Numbered from the stretch's first letter, positions 9,060 to 18,603 are shown. The stretch: DNA of 64,000 bases from Candidatus Obscuribacter sp. (GCA_016712465.1 JADJQZ010000001.1:4836001-4900000); one strand, 5' to 3'. The notes: generated from the sequence alone by a model not told the origin. Made by a program: numbers and translations.

Positions 9060-11825
9060 GTGGCTATAGAGATACCGGCGGAAAACCAAGTAATGGAAGC
9101 GAGATCCGATTACGGCAGCGGCGGAGGAGCAGGCGATGAACTGCTCAATCGTCTCAATGCCGAACAGGCACAGGCCGTCACCCAGCTCTGGGGACCTTCG
9201 CTGGTGATTGCCGGTGCCGGCAGCGGCAAGACCACGGTCTTGACTCGCCGCATCGCCTGGCTGATTTCAAAACTCAATCAAGAACCGGAATCTATTCTGG
9301 CCGTCACCTTCACCAATAAGGCAGCGGCTGAAATGCGCCAGCGCATCGAGTCCATCGTCGGACCGGATATTGCCAGACGCATAACCATCGGCACTTTCCA
9401 CAGCATTTGCGCCCGCCTGCTTCGCCTCGAGATAGCCAACTACAAAACTACAGACGGTCTGGTCTGGGACAAGAATTTCGTCATCTACGACGAAACCGAC
9501 AGTATGAGCCTGGTAAAAGCCCAGATCAACAAACTCAATTTAGACGACAAAGTTTTCGTACCGAAAGAAATCAGGCATACAATTTCCGCCCTAAAGAATG
9601 ACGGTTATACCCACGAAGTCTACGCCAAGGAAGCGAAGAACTACAGAGAAAGCCGGCTTTCCGAAATTTTCTCCGCCTATCAAGCCGACCTTGCTCGCAA
9701 TAACGCTCTCGATTTCGACGATCTGATTTTGATGTTCACCGATCTCATGCAACAAAACCAGCAAGTGCGGGAGCGCACCCAGAGGCGTTTTCGCCACGTA
9801 CAGGTAGACGAGTTTCAGGACACCAACAAGTCACAGTACGATTTGATTTCACTTATATCCAGGGTGGATAGCCCCGAGCACTTCATCAAACGCGATCGCC
9901 CCCAGCTCACCGCCGAAGAGATGTGGTACGAACGCAGCTTGATGGTGGTCGGAGATGTAGACCAATCCATCTATTCCTGGCGCAAAGCCGACTTCCGGAT
10001 CATTCTGGGTCTGCAAAAGGATTATGAAGGCTGCCGCATGATCAAACTGGAAGAGAACTACAGATCTACGGCCACCATTCTGGAAGCAGCCAACAGCATC
10101 ATAGCCAACAACACCGAGAGAATCGACAAAGTCTTGCGTTGCAACCGCGGCAAGGGCGGCAAAATAAATTGCTACGAAGCACAAGACGAAATCGATGAAG
10201 CCTTCTACATCGCCGAAGAGTTGAAGCGCACCCGCGCCAGGGGCCGCAAGCTTTCCGACTGCGTGATTCTCTACCGCACCAATTCTCAATCGCGGGCCAT
10301 TGAAGAAGTGCTGGTGCGCAGCCATATTCCCTATGTGGTTGTAGGCGGCACCCGCTTCTATGACCGCCAGGAAATCAAAGACATGCTCGGCTACCTGAAG
10401 TTGGTCTACAACCACAAGGACGGGCAGGCCTTCAACCGGGTCGTGAATGTACCCAAACGAGGTCTCGGGAAGACCACACTGGATCGAGTCGAAGCCTATG
10501 CCGAACTGAAGGGGATGAGCGCCATCGAAGCTTGCCTGGAGGCAGAGCGCATTTCCGAACTTTCCCAGAAAACCGTTTTTACTTTGAAGACCTTTGCCCA
10601 GCAAGTAATTAGCTGGCAAGAAGCCTCTCAGACAGTATCCGTTTCGGCTCTTCTGGAGAAAATTCTCACCGATACCCGCTATCTGGACAAACTGGAAGAG
10701 GAAGCCCATCAAGCTAAAGATGAAGTGGCACTGGGCCGCATCGAAAACATCAGAGAACTGGTAGTAGTGGCAAAAGAATTCGAGACCATCGCCGATGAGC
10801 CCGATCTCGACTCCTTCCTCACCCGCATCTCCCTGGTGAGCGACCTCGATGCCGTCAAGAACAACGAAGACACCGTCAAGCTCATGACCATTCACTCTTC
10901 CAAAGGTCTGGAATTCCCCTCCGCCTTCATCATGGGTCTCGAGGAAGGTCTCTTCCCCCATGTGCGCTCCCTGGATAATCCGGCCCAGATGGAAGAAGAG
11001 CGCCGGCTCATGTATGTTGCCGTCACCAGAGCCGGTGACGCGTTGCATATCACCCTGGCCAGAAAACGCTCCATGGTGGGTCGCGGCTTCAGCGGCGGCT
11101 TCTCATCTACATTCACCATTCCCAGCCGCTTCCTCAAGGAGATTCAGCCTGGTCTCATCTCCGGCTACTATCCCACCGGTGAAGACGGCTACGCCAAGCA
11201 CCTGGAAAGGCAGGCCGGCAACTGGGGCAAAGAACCTCAAAGCAGATCTGCCGGCGGCTATGAAAGAGAGCGAATTCCGGAAGAACGCAGCTCATTTGAC
11301 AACGAGCAAAATCGCAAACGGGATCGCGGCGAGTACTCCGGCTTCGAAAGCAAGTACGGCAACAACAACTACTCAAGCGGCGGCGGGCAAAGAAGCTACG
11401 GCAATAGCTCCGGCTCCAGCGGTCAGTATGGTTCCTCATATGGAGCAAGAACCGGTTCAAGCTCAAATTCCAGCTACGGACAGAGCAAAGGGAACTTCAA
11501 ACCAGGTGGCAACTCCACCGGTCAGCCCACTAGAAGTTCATACAGCGGCGGTAGCCCCTATGGCGGACAGGGCAAGAGCCAGCCGCCGGCCAAACCGAGA
11601 GCCATGCGCCGACCGGAAGAAGTGTTGGAAGTAAGCAAAGAGGTCTCCTATCAGAAGTTGTCCATGGGCGACCGGGTCACCCATGTCAAGTTCGGTGAGG
11701 GAACGGTGGTGCAGGTCATCGGTGAAGATGACAAAGAACTCTACAACGTAGAGTTCGCTGAGCACGGCAAGAAACTCCTCGATCCCAAGTTCGCCAAATT
11801 AGTGAAAGTAGATCCAAAGATATAG
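9060..11825 (+). CDS. pcrA: UvrD/PcrA-type ATP-dependent DNA helicase
   Basis: Superfamily 1A 3'-5' helicase of replication-fork and excision repair. Visible motifs in order are Q-motif LNAEQAQAV, Walker A AGAGSGKTT (about 51-59), motif Ia TFTNKAAAEMR, Walker B VDEFQDTN, motif III VVGDVDQSIYSWRKAD, motif IV near EENYRST, motif V TIHSSKGLEFP and motif VI YVAVTRAGDALH. About 130 residues of Gly/Ser/Tyr/Asn-rich low complexity follow (roughly 735-865), then the conserved PcrA tail MGDRVTHVKFGEGTVVQV. The GTG at 9060 is chosen because GGAGA (9049-9053) is at ideal spacing; an ATG at 9093 is the alternative. At 921 aa it is longer than typical PcrA (about 730), and the excess is the disordered linker. 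The choice of pcrA over uvrD or rep is by the C-terminal tail. Confidence 0.9.
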   Translation: MAIEIPAENQVMEARSDYGSGGGAGDELLNRLNAEQAQAVTQLWGPSLVIAGAGSGKTTVLTRRIAWLISKLNQEPESILAVTFTNKAAAEMRQRIESIVGPDIARRITIGTFHSICARLLRLEIANYKTTDGLVWDKNFVIYDETDSMSLVKAQINKLNLDDKVFVPKEIRHTISALKNDGYTHEVYAKEAKNYRESRLSEIFSAYQADLARNNALDFDDLILMFTDLMQQNQQVRERTQRRFRHVQVDEFQDTNKSQYDLISLISRVDSPEHFIKRDRPQLTAEEMWYERSLMVVGDVDQSIYSWRKADFRIILGLQKDYEGCRMIKLEENYRSTATILEAANSIIANNTERIDKVLRCNRGKGGKINCYEAQDEIDEAFYIAEELKRTRARGRKLSDCVILYRTNSQSRAIEEVLVRSHIPYVVVGGTRFYDRQEIKDMLGYLKLVYNHKDGQAFNRVVNVPKRGLGKTTLDRVEAYAELKGMSAIEACLEAERISELSQKTVFTLKTFAQQVISWQEASQTVSVSALLEKILTDTRYLDKLEEEAHQAKDEVALGRIENIRELVVVAKEFETIADEPDLDSFLTRISLVSDLDAVKNNEDTVKLMTIHSSKGLEFPSAFIMGLEEGLFPHVRSLDNPAQMEEERRLMYVAVTRAGDALHITLARKRSMVGRGFSGGFSSTFTIPSRFLKEIQPGLISGYYPTGEDGYAKHLERQAGNWGKEPQSRSAGGYERERIPEERSSFDNEQNRKRDRGEYSGFESKYGNNNYSSGGGQRSYGNSSGSSGQYGSSYGARTGSSSNSSYGQSKGNFKPGGNSTGQPTRSSYSGGSPYGGQGKSQPPAKPRAMRRPEEVLEVSKEVSYQKLSMGDRVTHVKFGEGTVVQVIGEDDKELYNVEFAEHGKKLLDPKFAKLVKVDPKI

Positions 11826-11938
11826 ACGTTAAGCTTTAGGCGCCTTATGAGGCAGAACCAATTTCCCCGGCGGGTGAGCCGGATAATATATTGCCGGGCT
11901 GGTCAAGCCCGTACTCTTATTGTCAGGGGGAAATAGCG

Positions 11939-12397
11939 GTGTCTCAAGAGAGAACCTTTGTGGCTGTTAAGCCAGACGGCGTTGAACGCGGTTACGTCGG
12001 CGAAATAATTTCACGCTTCGAAAGAAGAGGACTCAAGCTGGTCGGGCTGAAGCAGATGCAAGTTTCAGTGGAACTGGCCGAGCGTCATTACGGCGAGCAT
12101 AAAGGCAAGCCCTTCTTCGCCGGTCTGGTGGGCTTTATCACCTCCGGTCCGATTGTGGCCATGGTTTGGGAAGGCAAAGGAGCCATCACTCTTGCCAGAA
12201 ACGTCATTGGTGCCACCAATCCGGCTCAATCCGCCCCCGGCACCATCAGAGGTGACCTGGCCGTGGAAATCGGTCGCAACATGGTGCACGGTTCCGACGG
12301 ACCGGAGAGTGCCGCCAGAGAAATCGGTCTCTTCTTCAAAGAGGATGAGCTGATCAAGGACTGGAACCGCGCTGTAGACAAATGGGTCTCAGAATAA
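11939..12397 (+). CDS. ndk: Nucleoside diphosphate kinase
   Basis: Transfers the gamma phosphate of ATP to nucleoside diphosphates through a phosphohistidine. The protein starts ERTFVAVKPDGVERG, has NPAQSAPGTIRGD, and carries the catalytic His117 in NMVHGSDGPESA. Translation from the GTG at 11939 gives 152 residues, the normal family length, and AGGGGG (11925-11930) is well placed; an in-frame ATG at 11891 would add 16 unlike residues and is rejected. It lies about 110 bases after the helicase gene and converges with the GT9 gene, with only 6 bases between the two stops. Confidence 0.95.
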   Translation: MSQERTFVAVKPDGVERGYVGEIISRFERRGLKLVGLKQMQVSVELAERHYGEHKGKPFFAGLVGFITSGPIVAMVWEGKGAITLARNVIGATNPAQSAPGTIRGDLAVEIGRNMVHGSDGPESAAREIGLFFKEDELIKDWNRAVDKWVSE

Positions 12398-12403
12398 TCG
12401 CAA

Positions 12404-13630
12404 CTAGAGTGCGAGAAGCGAAATAGCCATTTGAAAGACCTTCCCGACGGGGAGGTCTTTCATGCATTCTATGGTGCCCAGTCGGCAGTGCTTGGAAAAG
12501 CAGGGCTGGCAGGCGAGTTCCAGGTGACAGGCAGCCACCCTTCCGGCCGGTCCGTAAGGTCCGTTACGCCCCCAGGGTGAGGCACCATGGACGGCCAGCA
12601 CTGCCGGTCCGCCCCCGGCGGCAGCGGCGCAGGCCAGGTGCATAGGGCCGGTATCGGCACCAATCACCAGCGTGGTTCGCTCAAAGAGGGCCAGTAAATC
12701 TATGAGATTGGTTTCACCGGTAATATCAGCCAGTAAGTGCGGACGGCCGGCCGCCGCTTCTATTCCTTTATATATATGTAGGTTAGCAGCTCGCTCGGAG
12801 GGTCCGCCCACAAGTACAATTCCAGCATCTAGCTCCTTCTGAAAACGGCATGCCAACTCAATCCATGACTGAGCCGGCCAAATTTTGGTGTCCCATGTGG
12901 TACCGGGAATTAAGACTATCAGCGGCTTTTCTTTAGTCGCCATATATGGTGCCACATCTGCCGACTGAATGATGTCATCGGAAGATGGCTTCGGCAGCGG
13001 CTGCACCGCTGGTGATGAAGCAGCGAAAGAGCCAAGCAATTTCTCAATTTTGCCCCGCTCGCTCTCGGTTACGGCAGGCAACGGGAAACAGACCAATGTA
13101 TGGTCTCGAGGGAGGTTGTCGGAGGGCGGCTTTGCACCTCCGGTAGTGCGCAGGGCGAAGTCGGCGAGAGCCAGGTTAAGGTCGACGACATGGCAGTCAG
13201 GGGCAAAATAATCACCCACGTCCAGGCTATCGGTGAGCCAGTGTTCGGCCGATTCCCTGGTGCCTTTGAAGCCGACCACCTTTTTGGCACCGGAAAGACG
13301 GGCCAGGGCCGCACTCTTAAAGAGCCCCTGGGCGTCGATGGCCAGGTCGTAGGATTCCCGCTTGAGCGCCTTTATGAAGCGCGCCATGGTAGAGAGGGAA
13401 GCTAGCACCGCCGATGGTTTTCGGCTCTTGAGGCCGGCCAGGAATTCCTTTTTGGGGAGGACAAAAACTTTATCAACCAGAGGATTATTGAATAGAAGTG
13501 GTGCGGCAGCAGGCTCCACCAGCCAGTGCAGTTGGCAATCGGGAAGGTTCTCCTTCAAACGGGCCACCAGAGGCAAGCAATGAATGACATCACCAATGGC
13601 ACTGAGCTTAACTAATAAAATTCGGGTCAT
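12404..13630 (-). CDS. Glycosyltransferase family 9 (heptosyltransferase I-like)
   Basis: GT-B transferase similar to LPS heptosyltransferase I (WaaC type). The N-terminus ILLVKLSAIGDVIHCLPL (residues 4-21) is the classic family start. LVEPAAAPLL follows, and the C-terminal half contains VLIPGTTWDTKIWP, GIVLVGGPSER, VIGADTGPMHLACAAA (donor-binding) and HGASPWGRNGPYG. A Pro/Ser-rich stretch of about 25 residues before VLIPGTTW is extra compared with the family. Length 408 aa. It lies alone on the minus strand and converges with ndk. Together with the transferase at 530-1696 it implies a heptose-type or related glycolipid core; the actual sugar is unproven. Confidence 0.87.
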   Translation of the reverse strand: MTRILLVKLSAIGDVIHCLPLVARLKENLPDCQLHWLVEPAAAPLLFNNPLVDKVFVLPKKEFLAGLKSRKPSAVLASLSTMARFIKALKRESYDLAIDAQGLFKSAALARLSGAKKVVGFKGTRESAEHWLTDSLDVGDYFAPDCHVVDLNLALADFALRTTGGAKPPSDNLPRDHTLVCFPLPAVTESERGKIEKLLGSFAASSPAVQPLPKPSSDDIIQSADVAPYMATKEKPLIVLIPGTTWDTKIWPAQSWIELACRFQKELDAGIVLVGGPSERAANLHIYKGIEAAAGRPHLLADITGETNLIDLLALFERTTLVIGADTGPMHLACAAAAGGGPAVLAVHGASPWGRNGPYGPAGRVAACHLELACQPCFSKHCRLGTIECMKDLPVGKVFQMAISLLAL

Positions 13631-14132
13631 TTTTCCAAGTCTCAGCCGGATCCTTCTCGGGATTGTACATCCTCATGAGCCCACTACACGGCAATTTCAG
13701 GTCCTGCCTCGCTAATTTACCTGACACTCCAAGCGGTGCCCATCGCCTTTGGTATCAGCCATTATGAATGGTGCGGCACCATTGACAGGGCCAATTCCGC
13801 CCCTGGTATCACTTTTTTGTGGTATCAAAACCCCAAAACCCTTGCGGCACAAGGGAAAGAAAATTTGTATATGCGATGGGTTATAAATGCATACTTGTTT
13901 GGTACAATATATGTGCCACCTTGAGTGGTGGTAACCCTATAAACGGTGGTGCCATAAAACGAGAGTTCCACCGGAAGATATGAGAACGGTCCCATCAAAA
14001 AGGATCGTTCTGCTGGGAATTGCCCAAACTTAGTTTTCCCAGTCCACGCTACCAGCGGCAGATAAAGCCTCACTGGCTCCATGCCTGCTGGATTGAAAAG
14101 CAAATGTCCCTACATACATTAAGGAGTGAATC
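13631..14132 (+). promoter_or_regulatory. Structured leader with repeats and hairpins
   Basis: About 500 bases without a supported gene. It contains three copies of the octamer TGGTATCA (13750-13757, 13804-13811, 13820-13827). There is also a perfect palindrome AATGGTGC/GCACCATT with a single central base (13767-13783), and a 6-bp hairpin CCCTTG/CAAGGG (13839-13855). A CCACC/GGTGG hairpin (13916-13931) and a CGGTGG/CCACCG pair (13944-13973) follow. AAGGAG at 14121-14126 is the ribosome site of the next gene. The density of dyads suggests operator sites, a structured 5' leader, or a small RNA; which of these cannot be told by eye. Confidence 0.45.
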
Positions 14133-14465
14133 ATGGCAGGAGCTGCAAAAAAAGCTGGTGGCAAACCGAAACCCAAAGCCGCAAAATCAGCAAAACCGGC
14201 TAAGGTAGCCGCAAAAAGACTTGGTGGTGGTCGTAAACTTGGTCGCAAAGCCCCGACCAAGCACACAACCAAAGCCAAAGCCCCCAGCGCTTCCCGCGGC
14301 GGCGATGATGAGTACATGAAGTTCTCAGGCAAATTCACGGTCAGACTGCCCAAGTCTCTGCACAAAGCTCTGGTAGACAGAGCCGAGAAAGAAGGCGTCA
14401 GCCTCAACCTCTTCGTCACCAATGCTCTTTCCAGAACCGTGGCTCTGCCCGGCAAGAAAAGATAA
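14133..14465 (+). CDS. Ribbon-helix-helix (HicB-type) protein with histone-H1-like tail
   Basis: A 110-residue DNA-binding protein of two parts. Residues 1-60 are Lys/Ala/Pro-rich and resemble bacterial histone H1-like tails (AAKKAGGKPKPKAAKSAKPA), very basic and probably disordered. Residues 64-106 match the ribbon-helix-helix of HicB-family antitoxins and related regulators: KFTVRLPKSLHKALVDRAEK followed by EGVSLNLFVTNALS. No HicA-like toxin or other partner lies beside it, so it is more likely a nucleoid-associated or regulatory protein than an antitoxin. AAGGAG is ideally spaced before the ATG, and a strong intrinsic terminator follows, making it a monocistronic unit with a long leader containing repeated octamers that may be its own operators. 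Confidence 0.75.
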   Translation: MAGAAKKAGGKPKPKAAKSAKPAKVAAKRLGGGRKLGRKAPTKHTTKAKAPSASRGGDDEYMKFSGKFTVRLPKSLHKALVDRAEKEGVSLNLFVTNALSRTVALPGKKR

Positions 14466-14487
14466 GCAAGAGATTTAGTGCTTCAGG

Positions 14488-14521
14488 AAAAGGGAGGACC
14501 TCAGGTTCTCCCTTTTTCTTT
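14488..14521 (+). terminator. Intrinsic terminator after the ribbon-helix-helix gene
   Basis: A GC-rich inverted repeat (AAGGGAG...ACCT pairing with AGGT...CTCCCTT, one mismatch on each side) is followed by CTTTTTCTTT. It begins about 20 bases after the stop codon, the right position for a Rho-independent terminator. Confidence 0.8.
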
Positions 14522-14752
14522 GCGTATTCAAAATTTCTAATATTAGAGTTAGGCGAAAGCGGCCGCCACTGCTCACCGGTTTCCTGTCCGATAAATAGCA
14601 AAAGAAGGCAAAGGCGAGCAAAGCGCCCGAGGGAAATGAAGAGGAAGGAAGGGCAGTCCCTCTCTCAAGATTAAACAGGGCTCAGAAAGTCGACCGGAAG
14701 CTTATCAAGGTTACCTTTGAATCCTGACCACTAACCGATAAACTGGCATAGT

Positions 14753-14783
14753 TTGACTCAAGCTATTGTTCAGTGAGTTAGAT
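14753..14783 (+). promoter_or_regulatory. Possible promoter of the aminotransferase gene
   Basis: TTGACT at 14753-14758 is followed by TTAGAT at 14778-14783, a spacing of 19 bases, about 36 bases before the ATG of the DegT-type aminotransferase. The rest of the 350-base gap (14466-14818) holds the upstream gene's terminator and nothing else that I recognise. Confidence 0.35.
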
Positions 14784-14818
14784 TTCCCGTCACCGTTCCA
14801 GGACAACAAAGAGAAACC

Positions 14819-16048
14819 ATGAGTAATTCGGTACCCATTCTTAACCTCAAAGCTCAGTACGAAACCATTCAGACCGAACTAGAGGCCACCATACTGGAAG
14901 TTCTTCGCAGCGGTAACTATATTCTGGGCAAATATGTACAGAGCCTGGAAGAAAAAATAGCCGCCCTATGCGGCGCCAAGTACGGCATCGGCGTGGCAAA
15001 CGGCACGGACGCCCTGCTCCTGGCGCTCTGGTGCCTGGACATCGGACCGGGAGACGAGGTCATCACCACTCCTTTTACATTCGCCGCCACAGTGGAAGCC
15101 ATTGCCCTGCGCGGTGCCAAACCGGTTTTCATTGATATTGACGAGCACAGCTACAACATCGACCCCGAGCAAATTGAGCGGGCCATCACGCCCCGCACCA
15201 AGGCTATTATGCCGGTGCACCTTTATGGTCTGCCTTCCCACATGGATCCCATCTGTGAGATAGCTAAGCGCCACGGACTGAGAGTAATAGAAGATAATGC
15301 CCAGGGCATAGGCGCCACTTACAAAGGTCGACCCACCGGCAGTATGGGCGACCTGGCCTGCACCAGTTTCTACCCCACCAAAAACCTCGGTGCGGCCGGA
15401 GACGCCGGTATGATTGTGACCAGCGATGAAAAACTGGCGGAGCGACTGAAGGCCATTCGCGCCCACGGCATGCGCAAACGCTACTATCACGACGAACTCG
15501 GCGTCAACAGCCGTCTCGACGAATTACAAGCAGCCGTGCTCTCAGTCAAGTTGCCTTATCTGGCTAGCTGGAATGCACGCCGGGCCGAGCTTGCCGACCT
15601 CTATACGAAACACCTGAGCGGCTGCCCAGGCATTGTCACCCCCACCGTCAGCCTGGCCGGACAGAAAGCCGGCACTGCCAGAGGAGAGGTGCAGCATGTC
15701 TATCACCAGTACACCATCCGTGTGCTGAGCGATGCCGGCACCGGCGGCACCCTGGAGAATCCCAAGCGGGATGAATTGATAGCAGAACTTTCCAAAGCCA
15801 ATGTCGGCTCCATGTGCTACTACCCGGTACCGCTGCATGTACAGCAGGCCTTCCAGCAAGTGGGAGCGAGCATGGGTCAATTCCCTATCTCTGAAAGACT
15901 TTCAAGGGAAGTGCTTTCCTTGCCTATGTATCCGGAACTGACCAATGAGCAAGTCATTTATGTAGCCGATTGCATCAAGTCGCACATGGCGAAAGTGGCT
16001 GTCAGCCCAGTGGCAACACCGGTGTCCACAGCTTTGAGTTCGATCTAG
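14819..16048 (+). CDS. DegT/DnrJ/EryC1-type sugar aminotransferase
   Basis: PLP-dependent enzyme that aminates a keto-sugar nucleotide to make amino sugars for surface glycans. It follows the family order: PILNLKAQYETIQTEL at the N-terminus, GKYVQSLEEKIA, the cofactor pocket GVANGTDALLLAL, DEVITTPFTFAATVEAI, VHLYGLPSHMDPI, IEDNAQGIGA, and the PLP-binding Lys188 in SFYPTKNLGAAGD. The C-terminal half has the HGM...YYHDELGVNSRLDELQAA signature. Length 409 aa, slightly long because of an insertion near residues 275-290. It is closest in style to WbpE/FdtB-like enzymes, but the substrate is not known. It is followed 18 bases later by a large membrane protein, probably in one operon. Confidence 0.88.
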   Translation: MSNSVPILNLKAQYETIQTELEATILEVLRSGNYILGKYVQSLEEKIAALCGAKYGIGVANGTDALLLALWCLDIGPGDEVITTPFTFAATVEAIALRGAKPVFIDIDEHSYNIDPEQIERAITPRTKAIMPVHLYGLPSHMDPICEIAKRHGLRVIEDNAQGIGATYKGRPTGSMGDLACTSFYPTKNLGAAGDAGMIVTSDEKLAERLKAIRAHGMRKRYYHDELGVNSRLDELQAAVLSVKLPYLASWNARRAELADLYTKHLSGCPGIVTPTVSLAGQKAGTARGEVQHVYHQYTIRVLSDAGTGGTLENPKRDELIAELSKANVGSMCYYPVPLHVQQAFQQVGASMGQFPISERLSREVLSLPMYPELTNEQVIYVADCIKSHMAKVAVSPVATPVSTALSSI

Positions 16049-16065
16049 GGCTCATTTAGCAAGCA

Positions 16066-18579
16066 GTGACTGCCGCCGATACAAAGGAAAAAAACAGGGA
16101 CAGTCAGGTCCCGGGTCGGGCACAGGAGGAGAAATCCTTACCTGTGCTTGTTCTTGTACTGGCCCTGGTTGTGCTCACCACCCTGGCTTACAAAAGCGTC
16201 CTCTTCAATTTTTTTGCCGGCGATGACTTCGTGCACCTGATCTGGCTCAAGGACGCAGTGGTCAACCATGAGCTTATCTGGCGGAACTTCCACAGTTCCT
16301 GGCTGGACGGCACCACCACCAAGTTTTACCGCCCCCTCATTTCAGTCTTTATGGTTTCCGACTATGTCTTATTCAATAAAGACGGACTGGGCTTTCACAT
16401 CACCAATCTGCTCTTTCATCTGGCTTCGACGGTGGCGATCTTCTTCATTGCCTCCCATCTGGCTGCGGAGACCATGCGCCTGGCCAAGGGAGCTGACGGT
16501 GCGGCGCTGGAAGGGGCCATACCCGATGCCAGTTTTCAGAGGCTCTGGCCTTTCTGCGCGGCCCTCATGTTTGGGCTCTATCCCCTGCATCCGGAAGCCG
16601 TCTCCTGGATTACCGGGCGGGTGGACGCGGTGGTTACAGCCTTCATTACCCTTTCTTTCTGGTGCTATCTGGCCGGCCGCCGCAGCAAGAATATCCTGAT
16701 TCAGAGCCTGTGCTACATCTTTCTGGTGCTGGCCTTACTCTCCAAAGAAATGGCCATAACACTACCGGCGGTGTTCATTCTCTTCGAATTCTTCTTCCCG
16801 GTACGCCTCAGTGCCAGAGGGTTTTCCAGCCGAGCCCTGCTGCGAAGAGTGACGGACGCCCTTGCTCCCACGGCACCCTTCCTATTGGTGATTGCCGTCT
16901 ACTTCGTCGTGCGGCTTCTGGCGCTCGGCACATTCGTGGGAGGTTATGACGATTCGCTCTTCTTCATTTCCGACTGGAAGAACTTTATCTATGTCTGGAT
17001 CTGCGGTCTGAGACTGTTCATCGAGCCGTTCAACCGGGAGTTGGTGAGCGTGCGCTCCTGGCCGGTCAAACTCTGGGACTTGAGCCTGGCCCTGGCAGCT
17101 CTTCTTGCCCTGGGCAATTTACTCTTTTTCCGCCCTCTCACCAGGCTCTATGTTTTTCTTGCCGGCTGGCTCGTCTTGAGCCTGCTACCGGTCTACAAAG
17201 TTTTTGCCATCGCCGACGACCTGCAGGGCAGCCGTCTCGCTTATCTGGCCACCGTGCCCCTGGCCATGCTCCTCTGCCTGGGGGTAATCGGGCTGGGCAA
17301 AAGGCGCAAGGCTCTGGACAAAGGTTTTCGCCTCATCCATGCCGGTATTTTCTGCGCCACAGCCTTTGTCTTGCTCAATCTTAACAACCAGGCCTGGGTG
17401 GAAGGCGGCAAAACGGCCAACGCCATTCGCCAGGCCCTCTCCGAGCTTTACCGCAAAGTTGAAGGTGATCCCCAGGTTCTCTTTGTGGGGCTACCCGATC
17501 AAGAGCACGGCGCCTATATCTGCCGCAATGCCCTGCCCGGCATGACCCGCGCCCCGCAGCTTGAGCGGGATGTATTGAACGCCATCATGGTTGATCGCTT
17601 TGAACCCATTTTTCCTTTCGCTTACGTTAAAGAGTCCCTCTTTCAGGACCGGGACAAAATCAAAATCTTTCGTTTCGACCGCTCCGGCAGTTGCTTCCGG
17701 CCAGTGGACCTGGGCGGCATCGGTCAGTATCCACAAACGGACAATTCCAACTCGGATAGAGAAACAAGCTTCAGCGGCGCTGATTTAAAAGAAATTGCGG
17801 CTGAGAGTGAGTCCAGAGGCGGCGCCGTTCGCTATGAGTGGACGGCGGAAGGACTATTGAGCGAAGGCAGTGGCGGACGCTGGGGCAGGGCGGAGATAAA
17901 GCTGAACCTACCCAAACAACCTTGCTTTGCCCTGGAGTTTGTGGCGGTCACCCTGAAGGTGAGCGAGCCGGGCGTGCTGAAAGAGGGACTGGACCTACTT
18001 TACACCAATGACCTGGTGCCCAGTTACGAACTGCGTTGCCGCACCCATGCCCACCTGCCTGCCACCACCCTCAGTGACGGTAGTCTGGCCAATCAAGAAC
18101 TGCAAGTAATTCTGCCTCTGCGCAGTTTACCGGAATGGTCTCTAGGTGGAGACAGCCATGGCTTTATTTTAAAATTGCCGCACGGCATGAAGGCGACCCT
18201 CACCAGGGTGGAAGTGCTGAAACCTCAACAAATTTTGCCGCAGATTCACTTCGCGGGTGGCGGTTATCTGGGCAGCAAGGGCTATTTGCATGTGGGCAAG
18301 GGTGCCACGGTAGACTACGACGTCTCCAATATAAAAAATGCCACCACTGCTATGGCAGAAATAACCAGAGCCAATCTACTCTTCGAAGAACAGAACAGCA
18401 CTGAGCCTTCGAAAGTAAGAGGCCGCACCATAGAACTGCCCCAGGTCAAAGGTCAAATCAAATTGACGGCCGACATGTTCCCGGCTCTGGGCATCTACCA
18501 GATGCGCCTCTGGGCCAGAGACAGCCATGGCAAATGCTTCGGACAGGCAAGCGATCATATCGTTATCGCCCGCGACTGA
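16066..18579 (+). CDS. GT-C-like membrane glycosyltransferase with C-terminal soluble domain
   Basis: An 837-residue protein whose first 460 residues contain about ten to twelve membrane segments. The first extracytoplasmic loop begins FNFFAGDDFVHLIW; an acidic pair at this position is the catalytic signature of GT-C enzymes that use lipid-linked sugars. YRPLISVFMVSDY and the later LYPLHPEAVSWITGRVD are typical of the TMTC/PMT-like group. The last 300 residues are soluble, mostly beta-like, and unrecognised. The start is a GTG at 16066 shortly after the aminotransferase gene, so both may act in one surface-glycosylation pathway. O-mannosyl-type transfer is possible but unproven. Confidence 0.7.
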   Translation: MTAADTKEKNRDSQVPGRAQEEKSLPVLVLVLALVVLTTLAYKSVLFNFFAGDDFVHLIWLKDAVVNHELIWRNFHSSWLDGTTTKFYRPLISVFMVSDYVLFNKDGLGFHITNLLFHLASTVAIFFIASHLAAETMRLAKGADGAALEGAIPDASFQRLWPFCAALMFGLYPLHPEAVSWITGRVDAVVTAFITLSFWCYLAGRRSKNILIQSLCYIFLVLALLSKEMAITLPAVFILFEFFFPVRLSARGFSSRALLRRVTDALAPTAPFLLVIAVYFVVRLLALGTFVGGYDDSLFFISDWKNFIYVWICGLRLFIEPFNRELVSVRSWPVKLWDLSLALAALLALGNLLFFRPLTRLYVFLAGWLVLSLLPVYKVFAIADDLQGSRLAYLATVPLAMLLCLGVIGLGKRRKALDKGFRLIHAGIFCATAFVLLNLNNQAWVEGGKTANAIRQALSELYRKVEGDPQVLFVGLPDQEHGAYICRNALPGMTRAPQLERDVLNAIMVDRFEPIFPFAYVKESLFQDRDKIKIFRFDRSGSCFRPVDLGGIGQYPQTDNSNSDRETSFSGADLKEIAAESESRGGAVRYEWTAEGLLSEGSGGRWGRAEIKLNLPKQPCFALEFVAVTLKVSEPGVLKEGLDLLYTNDLVPSYELRCRTHAHLPATTLSDGSLANQELQVILPLRSLPEWSLGGDSHGFILKLPHGMKATLTRVEVLKPQQILPQIHFAGGGYLGSKGYLHVGKGATVDYDVSNIKNATTAMAEITRANLLFEEQNSTEPSKVRGRTIELPQVKGQIKLTADMFPALGIYQMRLWARDSHGKCFGQASDHIVIARD

Positions 18580-18603
18580 AGGCAATCTCTCTGAAAGAAA
18601 GAC

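Noticed and set aside
9849..11048. Minus-strand 399-codon frame inside the helicase
   Set aside because: It is antisense to conserved helicase motifs and has no recognisable domain.
14133..14465. HicB antitoxin of a toxin-antitoxin pair
   Set aside because: No HicA-like frame lies on either side; a terminator follows directly and the N-terminus is histone-like.
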